From: Algoriphagus aquimarinus
GTDB lineage: Bacteria; Bacteroidota; Bacteroidia; Cytophagales; Cyclobacteriaceae
Reading direction: 5' to 3'
Assembly (NCBI RefSeq): GCF_900112005.1
Contig: NZ_FOKK01000006.1
Location: forward strand, 124,001-188,000
Length of the DNA: 64,000 nt
Under the pieces are notes generated by a model. The model made no database searches. It was not told the origin of the DNA and saw nothing but the letters and a program-made list of their open reading frames with translations. Below, one piece after another: positions 1 to 8,199 of this stretch. Position numbers and translations under genes: made by a program. Numbering within the stretch: the stretch's first letter is position 1; each line of letters starts with the position of its first letter.

Positions 1-390
1 GATATGGATAAATTCGGGGTGACTTCTCCAGAATTGAAAAAGTTGGCTGACTCTCCTAAAATCCCATTTCTATTATTAGAAACTCATGAGGATAAAGCAG
101 AAATCCGTGAATGGCATGGATTCAAGGTGAAGAATATGGAGACGCTGGGCGAGCAATCTGCAGCTGGATTAAATGAAATTACCGGAGTAATCGTTCTTGA
201 AGTTCCAAGTCAGTATGACACTAGCGCTCCCAATTCATTAAGAGTTGGTGATGTGATTTTGGCATGCTGGGACGAGGAAGTGAGTGATTTTATCTCGCTT
301 AGCAAAGTAGAAAAGGGCAACAACTGGAAAGGTCATACCGAGTTAAAAGTTTGGAGAAATCAAGGGTTGACCTCAGCAGTGATTCAATAG
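1..390 (+). CDS. C-terminal fragment of an unidentified protein with a PDZ-like end
   Basis: The frame is open from base 1 and closes at TAG 388-390, so the start lies outside the window and only about 129 C-terminal residues are visible. The last 70 residues alternate hydrophobic strands and turns: GVIVLEV, then LRVGDVILACW, then ELKVWRNQG. The RVGDVIL stretch followed by a final strand resembles the second half of a PDZ-like domain, as found at the C-terminus of many secreted proteases and esterases. I cannot identify the enzymatic part. The gene converges on the sialidase/hexosaminidase pair and is separated from it by a hairpin-forming repeat, so it need not share its function. The PDZ reading is an inference from pattern only. 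Confidence 0.6.
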   Translation, partial: DMDKFGVTSPELKKLADSPKIPFLLLETHEDKAEIREWHGFKVKNMETLGEQSAAGLNEITGVIVLEVPSQYDTSAPNSLRVGDVILACWDEEVSDFISLSKVEKGNNWKGHTELKVWRNQGLTSAVIQ

Positions 391-420
391 GATAATTCGT
401 TTTCCAAAATGAAATTGTTG

Positions 421-457
421 AAAATCCCCCTAGCCCCCTTTAAAAAGGGGGAGTTGG
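421..457. repeat. C-rich/G-rich hairpin repeat between convergent genes
   Basis: A run of five C plus TT (434-440) pairs with AA plus five G (445-451) around an A/T-rich loop. It is preceded by a second C run (426-430). The element sits between two convergent genes and may act as a two-way terminator. C-run/G-run hairpins of this layout are common dispersed intergenic repeats in Bacteroidota, which is recalled family knowledge rather than something shown here. Confidence 0.5.
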
Positions 458-547
458 CTCAATTTGATCATTAAACCCAAATTTCCTCAAGGAAGGTGGA
501 TAGTTGTGGATTCTCAAAATTCTCTTACCTAAGAAGGAATTCAACTA

Positions 548-1708
548 TCACTTTTCCCATTCCATCCACTTAAAGACAATTTCCTTATAATCGTCTCGCT
601 CGTATAGGACGCCAATGGTTTTTGAATCAAGCAAAACCAAATCACTGTAAGCTGTCCATGTTTTTCCTTTAGGGACATCCTTATGGTTAATTACAGTGGT
701 CTTTGGCCAAGTTTTACCTTGATCTTTACTGATTTTCAGGCTAAGGTTATTTCTTTCATTAGCGTCATCATTATTGGAATGAACTAGAATAGTATTTCCA
801 GCTTCATCTTTGAAAGAAAGAATTGATCCTTGACAAACTGGATCTGGCAGACTTTCTTCAAAATATTGCTCAGACCAAGTAGCTCCTCCATCTTCTGAAT
901 AGGCTAAAATTCGACGACGGATATCTCCTCGTTGATTTCGGGTACTCATGATCATTCGGCCATCCGGAAGTTCAGCGGCAATGGATTCATTGGACCCAGG
1001 AAATTTGACTGATTCGGAGACTTTGAAAGTTTTTCCATGGTCGTCAGAATAGAATCCATGGGCCTGATAATCTTTGAATTCTTCTTGCGGAGGGCCCTGA
1101 GAATGATTTGCCGCTATGTAGATTCTTCCCTTGTAATCTCCGTTTTGAAACTGAAATGCATGACCGGGAGTATTCGCATAGTGCCTCCAGTCAGCAGGAT
1201 TCGTGTAAGTAGCGTTGAATTCGGGGTTATTTGGTTTGTGAACTTGGCTGGTGATGTTTACAGGTTGTTCCCAAGAATGCCCCGAATCAAGGGATCGAAT
1301 CATCCAGATTTCCCGCACGCCTTTATTCATTCGGATATCATATTCATGGTTGTTTCCCGTATTGTAAAACAAGTATACCACACCATTTGGATGAGCTGGA
1401 TCAAATAGATCTACGACAGGTGCTGGATTGCCAGCTTGCAAATTGTCATAATCGACAATCGTCTGAAGCGCTGACCAAGTTTTACCTTTATCCGCGCTTC
1501 TCTTGAGCACTAAGTTGATATCCCCATAGTCATTTGATCCATTTACTCTGCCTTCGGCAAAAGCCAGAAGTTCGCCATCTGGCAAATCTATGATCGCTGG
1601 GATTCTGTAAGTAGCATGTCCTTCTTGGCCGCCTTGATATACAAAAGACTCCTGAGAAAAGACGTTTGAAAATTGAAAAATAAGGAATAGGGATAGGAGA
1701 ATTCTCAT
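548..1708 (-). CDS. Exo-alpha-sialidase (GH33, BNR/Asp-box protein)
   Basis: This 386-residue secreted enzyme should cleave terminal sialic acids from glycoconjugates in the periplasm or outside the cell. It starts with a signal peptide ending near FSQ (residue 19). The GH33 hallmark YRIP, carrying the first arginine of the carboxylate-binding triad, is at residues 34-37. Five Asp-boxes of the form S-x-D-x-G-x-[TS]-[WF] follow: SADKGKTW (71-78), SLDSGHSW, SDDHGKTF, SEDGGATW and SKDQGKTW, as expected for a six-bladed sialidase propeller. AYSDL and LYE near the C-terminus fit the nucleophile Tyr/Glu region. The length is normal for a single-domain bacterial sialidase. It starts 29 bases after the stop of the GH20 hexosaminidase on the same strand, so the two are probably cotranscribed and act in sequence on sialylated glycans. 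Confidence 0.93.
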   Translation of the reverse strand: MRILLSLFLIFQFSNVFSQESFVYQGGQEGHATYRIPAIIDLPDGELLAFAEGRVNGSNDYGDINLVLKRSADKGKTWSALQTIVDYDNLQAGNPAPVVDLFDPAHPNGVVYLFYNTGNNHEYDIRMNKGVREIWMIRSLDSGHSWEQPVNITSQVHKPNNPEFNATYTNPADWRHYANTPGHAFQFQNGDYKGRIYIAANHSQGPPQEEFKDYQAHGFYSDDHGKTFKVSESVKFPGSNESIAAELPDGRMIMSTRNQRGDIRRRILAYSEDGGATWSEQYFEESLPDPVCQGSILSFKDEAGNTILVHSNNDDANERNNLSLKISKDQGKTWPKTTVINHKDVPKGKTWTAYSDLVLLDSKTIGVLYERDDYKEIVFKWMEWEK

Positions 1709-1737
1709 GGTTTTGGGTTTTTAATTTTCAAAAATGA

Positions 1738-4011
1738 TTAATTAATCACCAACTCGTCCACAAAGAGAAATCCTTTCTGAACATTTGGCGCAAAAACCTT
1801 GACGTATCTGGCTTGTTTTCCTTCCAGTGATCCTTTGAAGTCTTTAAGTACTTTCTCCTTTTCGGTGGCTGCAACATCATTATCGATTCGAAGTACAGTT
1901 TCAAAGGTTTCCCCATCAGTAGAAATAGAAACTTCCAGAAAGCCCGGCATAAATACTCCTGGGCCGGCCACTTGCATAAAGGTTGCCGAGAATGAATTTA
2001 AGGTAGTTTCCTTTTCCATATCCACCGTCACATCAAAATCAGAAGTAAAGCCTTGCCACCTGCCATCGTTATAGGATTCGCCTCCTCGATAGCCATCGGT
2101 CATGCTTCCTGCATCTCCCGCGGGATAGGATTTGTTCCAAGATTTTCTATACTCTACAGGTTTGCCGATAGCCAAGTGATAATCCACTTGCTTAGTCAAT
2201 ATTGGATCGGTGATTTTACCTTCCAGAAAAACTGCCGCCACGATAGTCGCACTTCCAGTTACAAAAAACTCTCCTTTATAGAGGTACGATTCCGAAGTTG
2301 GCTGGGTGCCGTCTGTGGTATAATAAATAGTAGGCTGACTGATTTCACTTTCTAAGGTGATGCCGATTCGCTGCCCATCCGTATCGACATTCATAAATGG
2401 GATAAGCTTCGTGGTAGGGTTATACTCGTACTTTACACCTAATTGATCCAGACGAGGCAATTGGTTTTTAAGTCGGGTTTTAAAAGAATTCCAATCCTGA
2501 GAAGACTCAGATGACCAAGCTCTTTCTGCCAAAGCCAAGACATTCGGGAAAAGCATCGCATCAGCTAATGCTTCAGAAGGGATAGTTTCAGTCCAGAGAC
2601 AAGCCTGCAGCCCTTTAATCTTATGTCTCAATTCTTCAGGGAATTTTGAGCCGAGCAAAGGCTTATTGTAAATATCAAACAACTTGGAATTGGGAGTGGA
2701 GAAATAGAATGGATCTCCAGGAGCTAATATCACCTCATTGCCATTTTGCACGGCTTTATCAGGTACGCCCGCAACCCAATTTCTCCAATACATTACCTTC
2801 AAATTGGAGTCAATTCCACCCGCCATGGCATCGTCCCAGACCACTACCTCTTTGCCGTTTTTTTGAAGAAAAGCAGAAACTCTATTTACAAAGTATGATT
2901 GCAGTTCATCGGCGCTTTGCATGCCGTTTTCTTTCATAAACTTATTGGCAGCTACTGATTCTTCCCATGTCTTTTTCTCCACCTCATCAGCTCCGATATG
3001 GATGTATTTTGATGGGAAAATATCCATCACTTCAGTTAATACATTTTCTACAAACGTGTAAACTTCCTCATTCACGGGACAGAGAGGAGTAGAAAAAAGA
3101 TCGCCCCATGCAGCTTCACCATTGCAGGCAAGTTCTGGGTAAATCGCGATAGCAGCCATCATGTGACCTGGCATATCAATTTCCGGGATGATCTCTACAT
3201 GCTTGGTTTGTGCATAACTGACAAATTCCCGAAGCTCGTCCTGCGTATAGAATCCGCCATAATAAGGCGTTCCATCTCGCATTTCAATGTGCTTAGGCTC
3301 CAAAGCGAATCGTGGGTCTTCCTTGGATTTATCTATACAGATAGAATCCTGGCTGTTGAAAGTTCTCCATGCGCCTTGCTCAGTGAGCTCTGGGTATTTT
3401 TTGATTTCTATTCTCCAGCCTTGATCATCGGTCAGGTGGAGATGCAGCTTGTTTAGCTTGTACAAAGACAATAAATCCACGTAGCGGCGAAGGTAATCCA
3501 TAGAGAAAAAATGCCTGGAGACATCCAGATGCATGGCGCGCCATTCGTACTGCGGCTGATCTTTGATTTCTAGCTCAGGCAAATTTATCTCGTCACTGAC
3601 CTCGCCAGACTCCATGCTTGAAGGAAGAAGTTGGCGTAAAGTGATCAAACCATAAAATACGCCTTCTGCATCTCCTGCTTCCAGGGTCACTTTATCAGGG
3701 GTGATTTTCAGATGATAAGATTCAGGATTCTCAGAAGCTTCTATTTTTCGGATCTCAATGACGTTTTTTCCATCTGCTTCCGAGAGATTTTGGCCAATAG
3801 CCTGTGTCATCATGGATTGAAAAAATGCGACTTCTTCTGAAAAAGCACCTTGATCCTCTACGATAAGCTGTGTACTGGAATTCAGGTTGAAGTTTCCATT
3901 TCCAGTTTCCATTTGGGCTGGATAAGGAACTATAGAAATTTCTACTGGTTTTGGAGTGGAGCAAGAAGCAAGTAGAAAAAGAGCAGTAGTAAAAAGAATA
4001 AGGTACCTCAA
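1738..4011 (-). CDS. Beta-N-acetylhexosaminidase lipoprotein (GH20)
   Basis: This 757-residue enzyme removes terminal beta-linked GlcNAc or GalNAc. The N-terminus is a lipoprotein signal with lipobox LLASC (Cys17), so the protein is membrane-anchored. Domains in order are the GH20b N-terminal domain (about 25-155), the GH20 TIM barrel beginning at HLDVSRHFFS and containing HLTDDQGWR, and the substrate-assisted catalytic Asp-Glu pair in HIGADE (near 340). A chitobiase/Fn3-like segment follows (IYYTTDGTQP, about 550-610), then a C-terminal F5/8-type beta-sandwich (about 625-757) that probably binds carbohydrate. It is the first gene of a likely two-gene unit with the sialidase: sialic acid would be removed first, then the exposed hexosamine. 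Host or environmental glycoprotein is the likely substrate, by inference. Confidence 0.94.
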   Translation of the reverse strand: MRYLILFTTALFLLASCSTPKPVEISIVPYPAQMETGNGNFNLNSSTQLIVEDQGAFSEEVAFFQSMMTQAIGQNLSEADGKNVIEIRKIEASENPESYHLKITPDKVTLEAGDAEGVFYGLITLRQLLPSSMESGEVSDEINLPELEIKDQPQYEWRAMHLDVSRHFFSMDYLRRYVDLLSLYKLNKLHLHLTDDQGWRIEIKKYPELTEQGAWRTFNSQDSICIDKSKEDPRFALEPKHIEMRDGTPYYGGFYTQDELREFVSYAQTKHVEIIPEIDMPGHMMAAIAIYPELACNGEAAWGDLFSTPLCPVNEEVYTFVENVLTEVMDIFPSKYIHIGADEVEKKTWEESVAANKFMKENGMQSADELQSYFVNRVSAFLQKNGKEVVVWDDAMAGGIDSNLKVMYWRNWVAGVPDKAVQNGNEVILAPGDPFYFSTPNSKLFDIYNKPLLGSKFPEELRHKIKGLQACLWTETIPSEALADAMLFPNVLALAERAWSSESSQDWNSFKTRLKNQLPRLDQLGVKYEYNPTTKLIPFMNVDTDGQRIGITLESEISQPTIYYTTDGTQPTSESYLYKGEFFVTGSATIVAAVFLEGKITDPILTKQVDYHLAIGKPVEYRKSWNKSYPAGDAGSMTDGYRGGESYNDGRWQGFTSDFDVTVDMEKETTLNSFSATFMQVAGPGVFMPGFLEVSISTDGETFETVLRIDNDVAATEKEKVLKDFKGSLEGKQARYVKVFAPNVQKGFLFVDELVIN

Positions 4012-4291
4012 GGTGAATCAATATAGGTGAGGTTCAAAGGTAGAGTTGAATTGCCAGATGGTGAAATTGGTGGAGGAAAAATCAGTCCGCTTTTCGAACG
4101 AGAAACTGCTCTAATTCTTCTATCGGTGCTATTCATTTCGAGTTCATCAGCATGGTTTTTATCTAAATTACCCATTTGTATTTTTTCTCACTAGGTACAT
4201 TTGCCAAAATAATTGCTAAAATCAGCAGTTGATTTGTCACTGGAACGGCTATCATTGGATTTCTAGATTCTCATTTCTGCTAGTTATTTAC

Positions 4292-4299
4292 TACTTTTG
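4292..4299 (+). promoter_or_regulatory. Bacteroidota -7 promoter box upstream of lepA
   Basis: TACTTTTG matches the TAnnTTTG -7 consensus used by the primary sigma factor of Bacteroidota. The predicted transcription start, about 7 bases after the G, falls at 4306 or so, just two bases before the first ATG of lepA (4308). The mRNA would then be leaderless or nearly so. No convincing -33 TTTG is visible at the ideal spacing. Confidence 0.6.
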
Positions 4300-4307
4300 C
4301 GCCAATA

Positions 4308-6101
4308 ATGGATATGCAAAAAATAAGGAATTTCTGTATCATCGCCCATATTGATCATGGGAAGAGTACACTGGCGGATAGATTACTACAGCAAACTGAT
4401 ACTGTCGCAGATCGCGATATGCAGGCTCAGTTGTTGGATAATATGGATTTGGAGCGTGAGCGTGGTATCACGATCAAATCTCATGCGATCCAGATGAAAT
4501 ATACTCACGAAGGTGAGGAATATACCCTCAATCTGATTGATACCCCAGGTCACGTGGATTTTTCATACGAGGTTTCCCGGTCGATTGCTGCCTGTGAAGG
4601 CGCTTTGCTGATCGTGGATGCATCTCAGGGTGTAGAAGCGCAGACTATTTCCAATTTATACTTGGCACTTGGCCACGATCTGGAAATTATTCCAGTTCTG
4701 AATAAAATTGACCTTCCTGGAGCCGATCCAGAAGCAGTTGCCGATGAGGTGATTGATCTGATCGGTTGCGATAGAGAAGATATTATTTTGGCCTCCGGCA
4801 AAACAGGAATCGGTATTGATGATATCCTGAAAGCGGTGATCAATAGAATCCCAGCTCCTAAAGGAGATCCGGATGCACCGCTTCAAGCGATGATTTTTGA
4901 TTCGGTTTATAATCCATTCCGTGGAGTTGAGGTTATTTTTAGGATTTTCAACGGTACTTTCAGTAAAGGTGACAAGATCAAATTTGTCAACACTGGAAAA
5001 GAATACGAGGCGGATGAAATCGGGATTTTGGGCTTGAACCAAATTCCTCAGCAAACCATGAGCGCTGGTAACGTAGGTTACCTGATCTCTGGGGTGAAAG
5101 TCGCCAAGGAAATCAAAGTGGGTGATACGATCACGCACATCAAGAGACCTTGTGATAAAGCAATTCAGGGTTTTGAAAACGTAAAGCCAATGGTTTTTGC
5201 GGGTATTTATCCTGTTGAAACTACGGACTATGAGGAACTTCGTTATTCTATGGAGAAACTCCAATTGAATGATGCTTCGCTAGTTTGGGAACCTGAAACT
5301 TCCATGGCTTTGGGCTTTGGGTTCCGTTGCGGATTCTTGGGAATGCTTCACATGGAGATTATCCAGGAGCGTTTAGAGCGTGAATTTGACATGACTGTGA
5401 TCACTACAGTTCCGTCGGTTCAGTTCAAAGCTTTGATGACCAACGATACCTATCAGATTATCAATGCGCCATCCGATATGCCAGATCCTACGCGGATGAA
5501 GCACATCGAGGAGCCCTATGTGAAAGCTTCTATTATCACTGCCTCAGAATATGTGGGCGCGGTAATTACGCTTTGTATGGACAAGCGTGGTCAGATCAAA
5601 AACCAGGTTTACTTGACTGCAGAACGAGTTGAATTGACTTTCGACATGCCTTTGGCTGAGATTGTTTTTGACTTCTTTGATAAGCTGAAAACCATTTCCA
5701 GAGGCTATGCTTCTTTGGATTATGAATTGAAAGGATACGAAATCTCGCACATGGTGAGACTGGATGTGATGCTAAACGGAGAGCCAGTTGATGCGCTTTC
5801 TGCTGTAGTTCACAGAGATAAAGCTTATGATTGGGGCAGAAGACTTTGCGAGAAACTGAAGGAATTGGTTCCACGTCAAATGTTTGAAATTGCTATCCAG
5901 GCAGCTATTGGGCAGAAAATTATCGCTAGAGAAACAGTTAAAGCAATGCGTAAAAACGTGTTGGCGAAGTGTTATGGTGGTGATATTTCCCGTAAGCGTA
6001 AACTCCTAGAAAAGCAGAAAAAAGGTAAGAAACGTATGAGACAAGTCGGAAACGTCGAGGTTCCTCAGGAAGCGTTTATGGCAGTGCTTAAGCTGGACTA
6101 G
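4308..6101 (+). CDS. lepA: Elongation factor 4 (LepA) GTPase
   Basis: LepA is a cytoplasmic translational GTPase that binds the ribosome and promotes back-translocation or helps 30S maturation. The protein has 597 residues, the usual length. The G1 loop AHIDHGKST is at about 13-21, followed by the switch region RERGITIK, the G3 motif DTPGH, and G4 [17 protein letters not shown] marks the EF-G-like domain, and the LepA-specific basic C-terminal domain ends in [17 protein letters not shown]. Two ATGs are possible: 4308, or 4314, which gives MQKIRNFC and aligns better with typical family N-termini. A -7 box ends 8 bases upstream of the first. The gene stands alone, followed by a heptad-repeat element and then folD. 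Confidence 0.97.
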   Translation: MDMQKIRNFCIIAHIDHGKSTLADRLLQQTDTVADRDMQAQLLDNMDLERERGITIKSHAIQMKYTHEGEEYTLNLIDTPGHVDFSYEVSRSIAACEGALLIVDASQGVEAQTISNLYLALGHDLEIIPVLNKIDLPGADPEAVADEVIDLIGCDREDIILASGKTGIGIDDILKAVINRIPAPKGDPDAPLQAMIFDSVYNPFRGVEVIFRIFNGTFSKGDKIKFVNTGKEYEADEIGILGLNQIPQQTMSAGNVGYLISGVKVAKEIKVGDTITHIKRPCDKAIQGFENVKPMVFAGIYPVETTDYEELRYSMEKLQLNDASLVWEPETSMALGFGFRCGFLGMLHMEIIQERLEREFDMTVITTVPSVQFKALMTNDTYQIINAPSDMPDPTRMKHIEEPYVKASIITASEYVGAVITLCMDKRGQIKNQVYLTAERVELTFDMPLAEIVFDFFDKLKTISRGYASLDYELKGYEISHMVRLDVMLNGEPVDALSAVVHRDKAYDWGRRLCEKLKELVPRQMFEIAIQAAIGQKIIARETVKAMRKNVLAKCYGGDISRKRKLLEKQKKGKKRMRQVGNVEVPQEAFMAVLKLD

Positions 6102-6104
6102 TCT

Positions 6105-6135
6105 GAATTACGAATTTTGATTTACGATTTACGAG
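6105..6135 (+). repeat. Left 31-bp inverted repeat of the four-helix-bundle element (TTTACGA heptads)
   Basis: After GA, four 7-base units follow: ATTACGA, ATTTTGA, TTTACGA and TTTACGA, ending in G. The sequence matches the reverse complement of 6679-6709 at 29 of 31 positions. It begins three bases after the lepA stop codon. Together the two arms enclose a single gene. Confidence 0.8.
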
Positions 6136-6207
6136 ATCAAATGCACTTCATTCCTGATTTTTCATAGTTGCCTTTATTTATATTACTAGAATATAAATAT
6201 TGCATTT

Positions 6208-6561
6208 ATGAAACAGGAAATGATTCGAAGGACAAAGCAATTTGCGATTGATGTTTGGAGATTGTGTTCTAAGTTGCCGCATACTAGAGAGTTTAATAGT
6301 TATGTAAATCAACTGATCAGAAGTTCGAGTTCCGTAGCAGCAAATTATCGAGCAGTTGGGCGGGCGAAGTCAAAAGCTGATTTTATCAATAAATTGAAAA
6401 TAGTGGAGGAAGAGGCAGATGAAAGTCAGTTCTTTCTTGAAGTGATAGATGAAATAAATGCTGATCTGGAGTTATCACCCGAGATCAAAAGACTAATTAA
6501 AGAAGCAGATGAGCTAGTAGCTATTGTTGTTGCTAGCATAAAAACATCAAGATCCTCTTAA
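6208..6561 (+). CDS. Four-helix-bundle protein (S23/IVP, Avd-like family)
   Basis: This 117-residue basic protein belongs to the four-helix-bundle family first seen as products of 23S rRNA intervening sequences. The same fold serves as the accessory protein Avd of diversity-generating retroelements. Family marks visible are an N-terminal helix with TKQFAIDVWRLC, the central motif NQLIRSSSSVAANYRAVGRAKSKADFI (positions about 35-60), and EEADESQFFLEVI followed by a last helix ending ELVAIVVASIKT. Nothing else of a retroelement is near: no reverse transcriptase, template repeat or rRNA. The gene lies between lepA and folD inside 31-bp inverted repeats (6105-6135 and 6679-6709), suggesting a small inserted element. 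The molecular function of stand-alone members is unknown; nucleic-acid binding is the usual guess. Confidence 0.9.
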   Translation: MKQEMIRRTKQFAIDVWRLCSKLPHTREFNSYVNQLIRSSSSVAANYRAVGRAKSKADFINKLKIVEEEADESQFFLEVIDEINADLELSPEIKRLIKEADELVAIVVASIKTSRSS

Positions 6562-6678
6562 TTCTGAAATAGAATTTAAGGATCAATATATAAATTAAGG
6601 GTTGGAGGCATAGATAGTAGTCGGGGCTTAAATCAGATCTGTTTGAAGTTGTAAAAACAGTATGAGGTTGTCATAGAC

Positions 6679-6709
6679 CTCGTAAATCGTAAATCAAAAA
6701 TCGTAAATC
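6679..6709 (-). repeat. Right 31-bp inverted repeat of the four-helix-bundle element
   Basis: Read on the minus strand this is GA followed by TTTACGA, TTTTTGA, TTTACGA, TTTACGA and G, differing from the left arm at two of 31 bases. It ends two bases before the folD start codon at 6712, so it occupies the position where the folD ribosome-binding region would normally be. Confidence 0.8.
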
Positions 6710-6711
6710 AC

Positions 6712-7593
6712 ATGGTCTTAATCGACGGTAAAAAAACATCCTCTGAAATCAAATCTGAAATCGCTATTCGCGTAGCGGAAATAAAAGCTGAGGGAGGTAA
6801 AACTCCTCATTTGGCAGCTATTCTCGTGGGAAGTGATGGCGCAAGCCAAACCTATGTAAATGCAAAGGTGAAGGCATGTGGAGAATGTGGTTTTGAATCT
6901 ACTTTGGTGAGACTGGAAGACGATGTCTCTGAAGAAGAATTGTTGAAAGTGGTCGCTGAAATCAATGAGAATCCGGATATAGATGGATTGATCGTACAAC
7001 TTCCTTTGCCTAAGCATATCTCTGTGGAGAAAGTAACCGATAAGATCAAGCCTGAGAAGGACGTGGATGGATTTACTCCAGCTAACGTGGGTCGTATGGC
7101 GCTAAACTGGCCAGCTTACGTTGCTGCAACTCCTTACGGGATTATAGAATTGCTGAAGAGATATGATATCCAGACCTTAGGCAAGCATTGCGTGGTGATC
7201 GGTAGATCTCATATCGTGGGAAGCCCAATGAGTATCCTGATGGCTAGAAATGGCTATCCAGGAAATGCAACCGTGACGTTGACACATAGCCGAACTACTA
7301 ATCTTCCGGAAATCGCCAAAACTGCTGATATTCTGATCGTAGCTTTGGGCAAACCTCATTTCGTAACAGCCGATATGGTAAAGCCAGGCGCTGTGGTAAT
7401 CGATGTGGGTATTCATAGAATCGAAGATGCTAGCAAGAAATCAGGATTCAAGTTGGTAGGAGATGTGAAGTTTGACGAGGTATCTGAAATCGCTTCTGCA
7501 ATCACGCCAGTACCGGGTGGAGTAGGGCCGATGACCATTGCTTCTTTGCTCTATAACACGCTGTTATCCGCAGAAAAGAAAGTTTACGGGTAA
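6712..7593 (+). CDS. folD: Bifunctional methylenetetrahydrofolate dehydrogenase/cyclohydrolase
   Basis: FolD interconverts 5,10-methylene-, 5,10-methenyl- and 10-formyl-tetrahydrofolate in the cytoplasm, supplying one-carbon units for purines and methionyl-tRNA formylation. The 293-residue length is typical. Visible motifs are the substrate-site segment [12 protein letters not shown] (about 45-56, including the catalytic Lys), the loop QLPLPKH, the KDVDGF signature, the Rossmann segment [13 protein letters not shown] that binds NAD(P), and the C-terminal signature [12 protein letters not shown]. The region just upstream is taken up by the right inverted repeat of the preceding element, so folD may now be transcribed or translated from signals inside that element. 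A tRNA-Leu gene follows with its own promoter. Confidence 0.97.
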   Translation: MVLIDGKKTSSEIKSEIAIRVAEIKAEGGKTPHLAAILVGSDGASQTYVNAKVKACGECGFESTLVRLEDDVSEEELLKVVAEINENPDIDGLIVQLPLPKHISVEKVTDKIKPEKDVDGFTPANVGRMALNWPAYVAATPYGIIELLKRYDIQTLGKHCVVIGRSHIVGSPMSILMARNGYPGNATVTLTHSRTTNLPEIAKTADILIVALGKPHFVTADMVKPGAVVIDVGIHRIEDASKKSGFKLVGDVKFDEVSEIASAITPVPGGVGPMTIASLLYNTLLSAEKKVYG

Positions 7594-7629
7594 TTCCCAA
7601 GAAAATAATCGTAAAAGGTTTACCTCGGG

Positions 7630-7661
7630 TTTGCTTGGAATAGGCAAGTCTGATACTTTTG
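7630..7661 (+). promoter_or_regulatory. Promoter of tRNA-Leu (-33 TTTG, -7 TACTTTTG)
   Basis: TTTG at 7630-7633 and TACTTTTG at 7654-7661 are separated by 20 bases, close to the Bacteroidota -33/-7 arrangement. The expected start near 7668 lies a few bases before the mature tRNA 5' end at 7675. Confidence 0.75.
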
Positions 7662-7674
7662 CAGACTGTTAACC

Positions 7675-7758
7675 GCGCACGTGGTGAAACTGGTAGACAC
7701 GCCAGCTTGAGGGGCTGGTGCTTTAAGTAGTGTGGAAGTTCGAATCTTCTCGTGCGCA
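7675..7758 (+). tRNA. tRNA-Leu (anticodon GAG)
   Basis: The acceptor stem GCGCACG (7675-7681) pairs with CGTGCGC (7751-7757), followed by discriminator A at 7758. The anticodon stem CCAGC/GCTGG (7702-7706/7714-7718) holds the loop TTGAGGG with anticodon GAG at 7709-7711, reading CUC and CUU leucine codons. The length of 84 bases and the long variable arm fit a class II tRNA, and GTTCGAATC forms the T loop. The 3' CCA is not encoded and must be added after transcription. Confidence 0.96.
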
Positions 7759-7765
7759 CAATCAG

Positions 7766-7798
7766 AGCCTTGATCGTTTATTCGGTTGAGGCTTTTTT
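7766..7798 (+). terminator. Rho-independent terminator of tRNA-Leu
   Basis: AGCCTTGATCG (7766-7776) pairs with CGGTTGAGGCT (7783-7793) over 11 base pairs, three of them G-U, around the loop TTTATT, and a T tract runs to 7798. Confidence 0.85.
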
Positions 7799-7854
7799 AT
7801 TTACGATTTTAGAAGTACGATTTACGAGGGCATTTTTAGAGTTGAGATTTACGA
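7799..7854 (+). repeat. Solo TTTACGA heptad array downstream of tRNA-Leu
   Basis: TTTACGA, TTTTAGA, AGTACGA and TTTACGA run head to tail at 7800-7827. After six bases come TTTTAGA, GTTGAGA and TTTACGA (7834-7854). Over 31 bases it matches the inverted repeats at 6105-6135 and 6679-6709 at about 27 positions, but no second arm or four-helix-bundle gene is attached. Confidence 0.7.
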
Positions 7855-7864
7855 GTTTTTTTAA

Positions 7865-7897
7865 CCGCAAAGCCGCAAAGCCGCAAAGAACGCAAAG
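7865..7897 (+). repeat. Octamer tandem array CCGCAAAG
   Basis: CCGCAAAG occurs three times head to tail (7865-7888), followed by the variant AACGCAAAG (7889-7897). The run joins directly to the dispersed repeat that starts at 7894. Confidence 0.75.
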
Positions 7898-8014
7898 TGG
7901 TGACTTCGGTCATTTCGACCAGTGGGAGAAATCTCTCCAAGTTGTCCTGCTTCTCTAGAAGCTGGACTTGGTTCGTTTGCCTAGCCTCGCTTTGTGGTGT
8001 CAAGAAACAAAATT
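7894..8014 (+). repeat. Dispersed intergenic repeat, copy A
   Basis: From AAAGTGGTGACTT through GTCATTTCGACC, GGGAGAAATCTCTCCAAG and AGAAGCTGGACTT to CCTCGCTTTGTG, this stretch closely follows the sequence at 9403-9521 (about 70 of the first 76 bases alike). It contains no reading frame I believe in. The bases from 8015 to 8199 hold nothing I recognise apart from the upstream region of the next gene. Confidence 0.75.
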
Positions 8015-8199
8015 GCAAAAAGTCATCAACCGTTCCCAGTCAACCCACTCCAGTAATAGGCTAAAATATTTAAATAGCCTCAACTAGTCTTTTCTCTAAT
8101 TTTCGTATTATGTATGAGTTTTAGTGTTGGGCTGAGTTTTTTTTAATTTCAAATTTGATCAGGCTCCAAAGAAGGTAAATTCAATTCGTTTTTAATCTT

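Noticed and set aside
3755..4021. 88-codon frame on the minus strand overlapping the hexosaminidase start
   Set aside because: Shadow frame of the GH20 gene; no signal, no conserved motif.
6105..6709. Diversity-generating retroelement around the Avd-like gene
   Set aside because: No reverse transcriptase, template repeat or variable protein is present within the window.
6562..6711. Riboswitch before folD
   Set aside because: I could not draw a tetrahydrofolate riboswitch or other known fold; the end of the gap is the heptad inverted repeat.
7799..7897. CRISPR array
   Set aside because: Units are only 7-8 bases with no spacers and no cas genes nearby.
7752..7958. 68-codon frame on the plus strand starting inside the tRNA-Leu 3' end
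   Set aside because: It runs through the terminator, heptad and octamer repeats; composition is that of the repeats.
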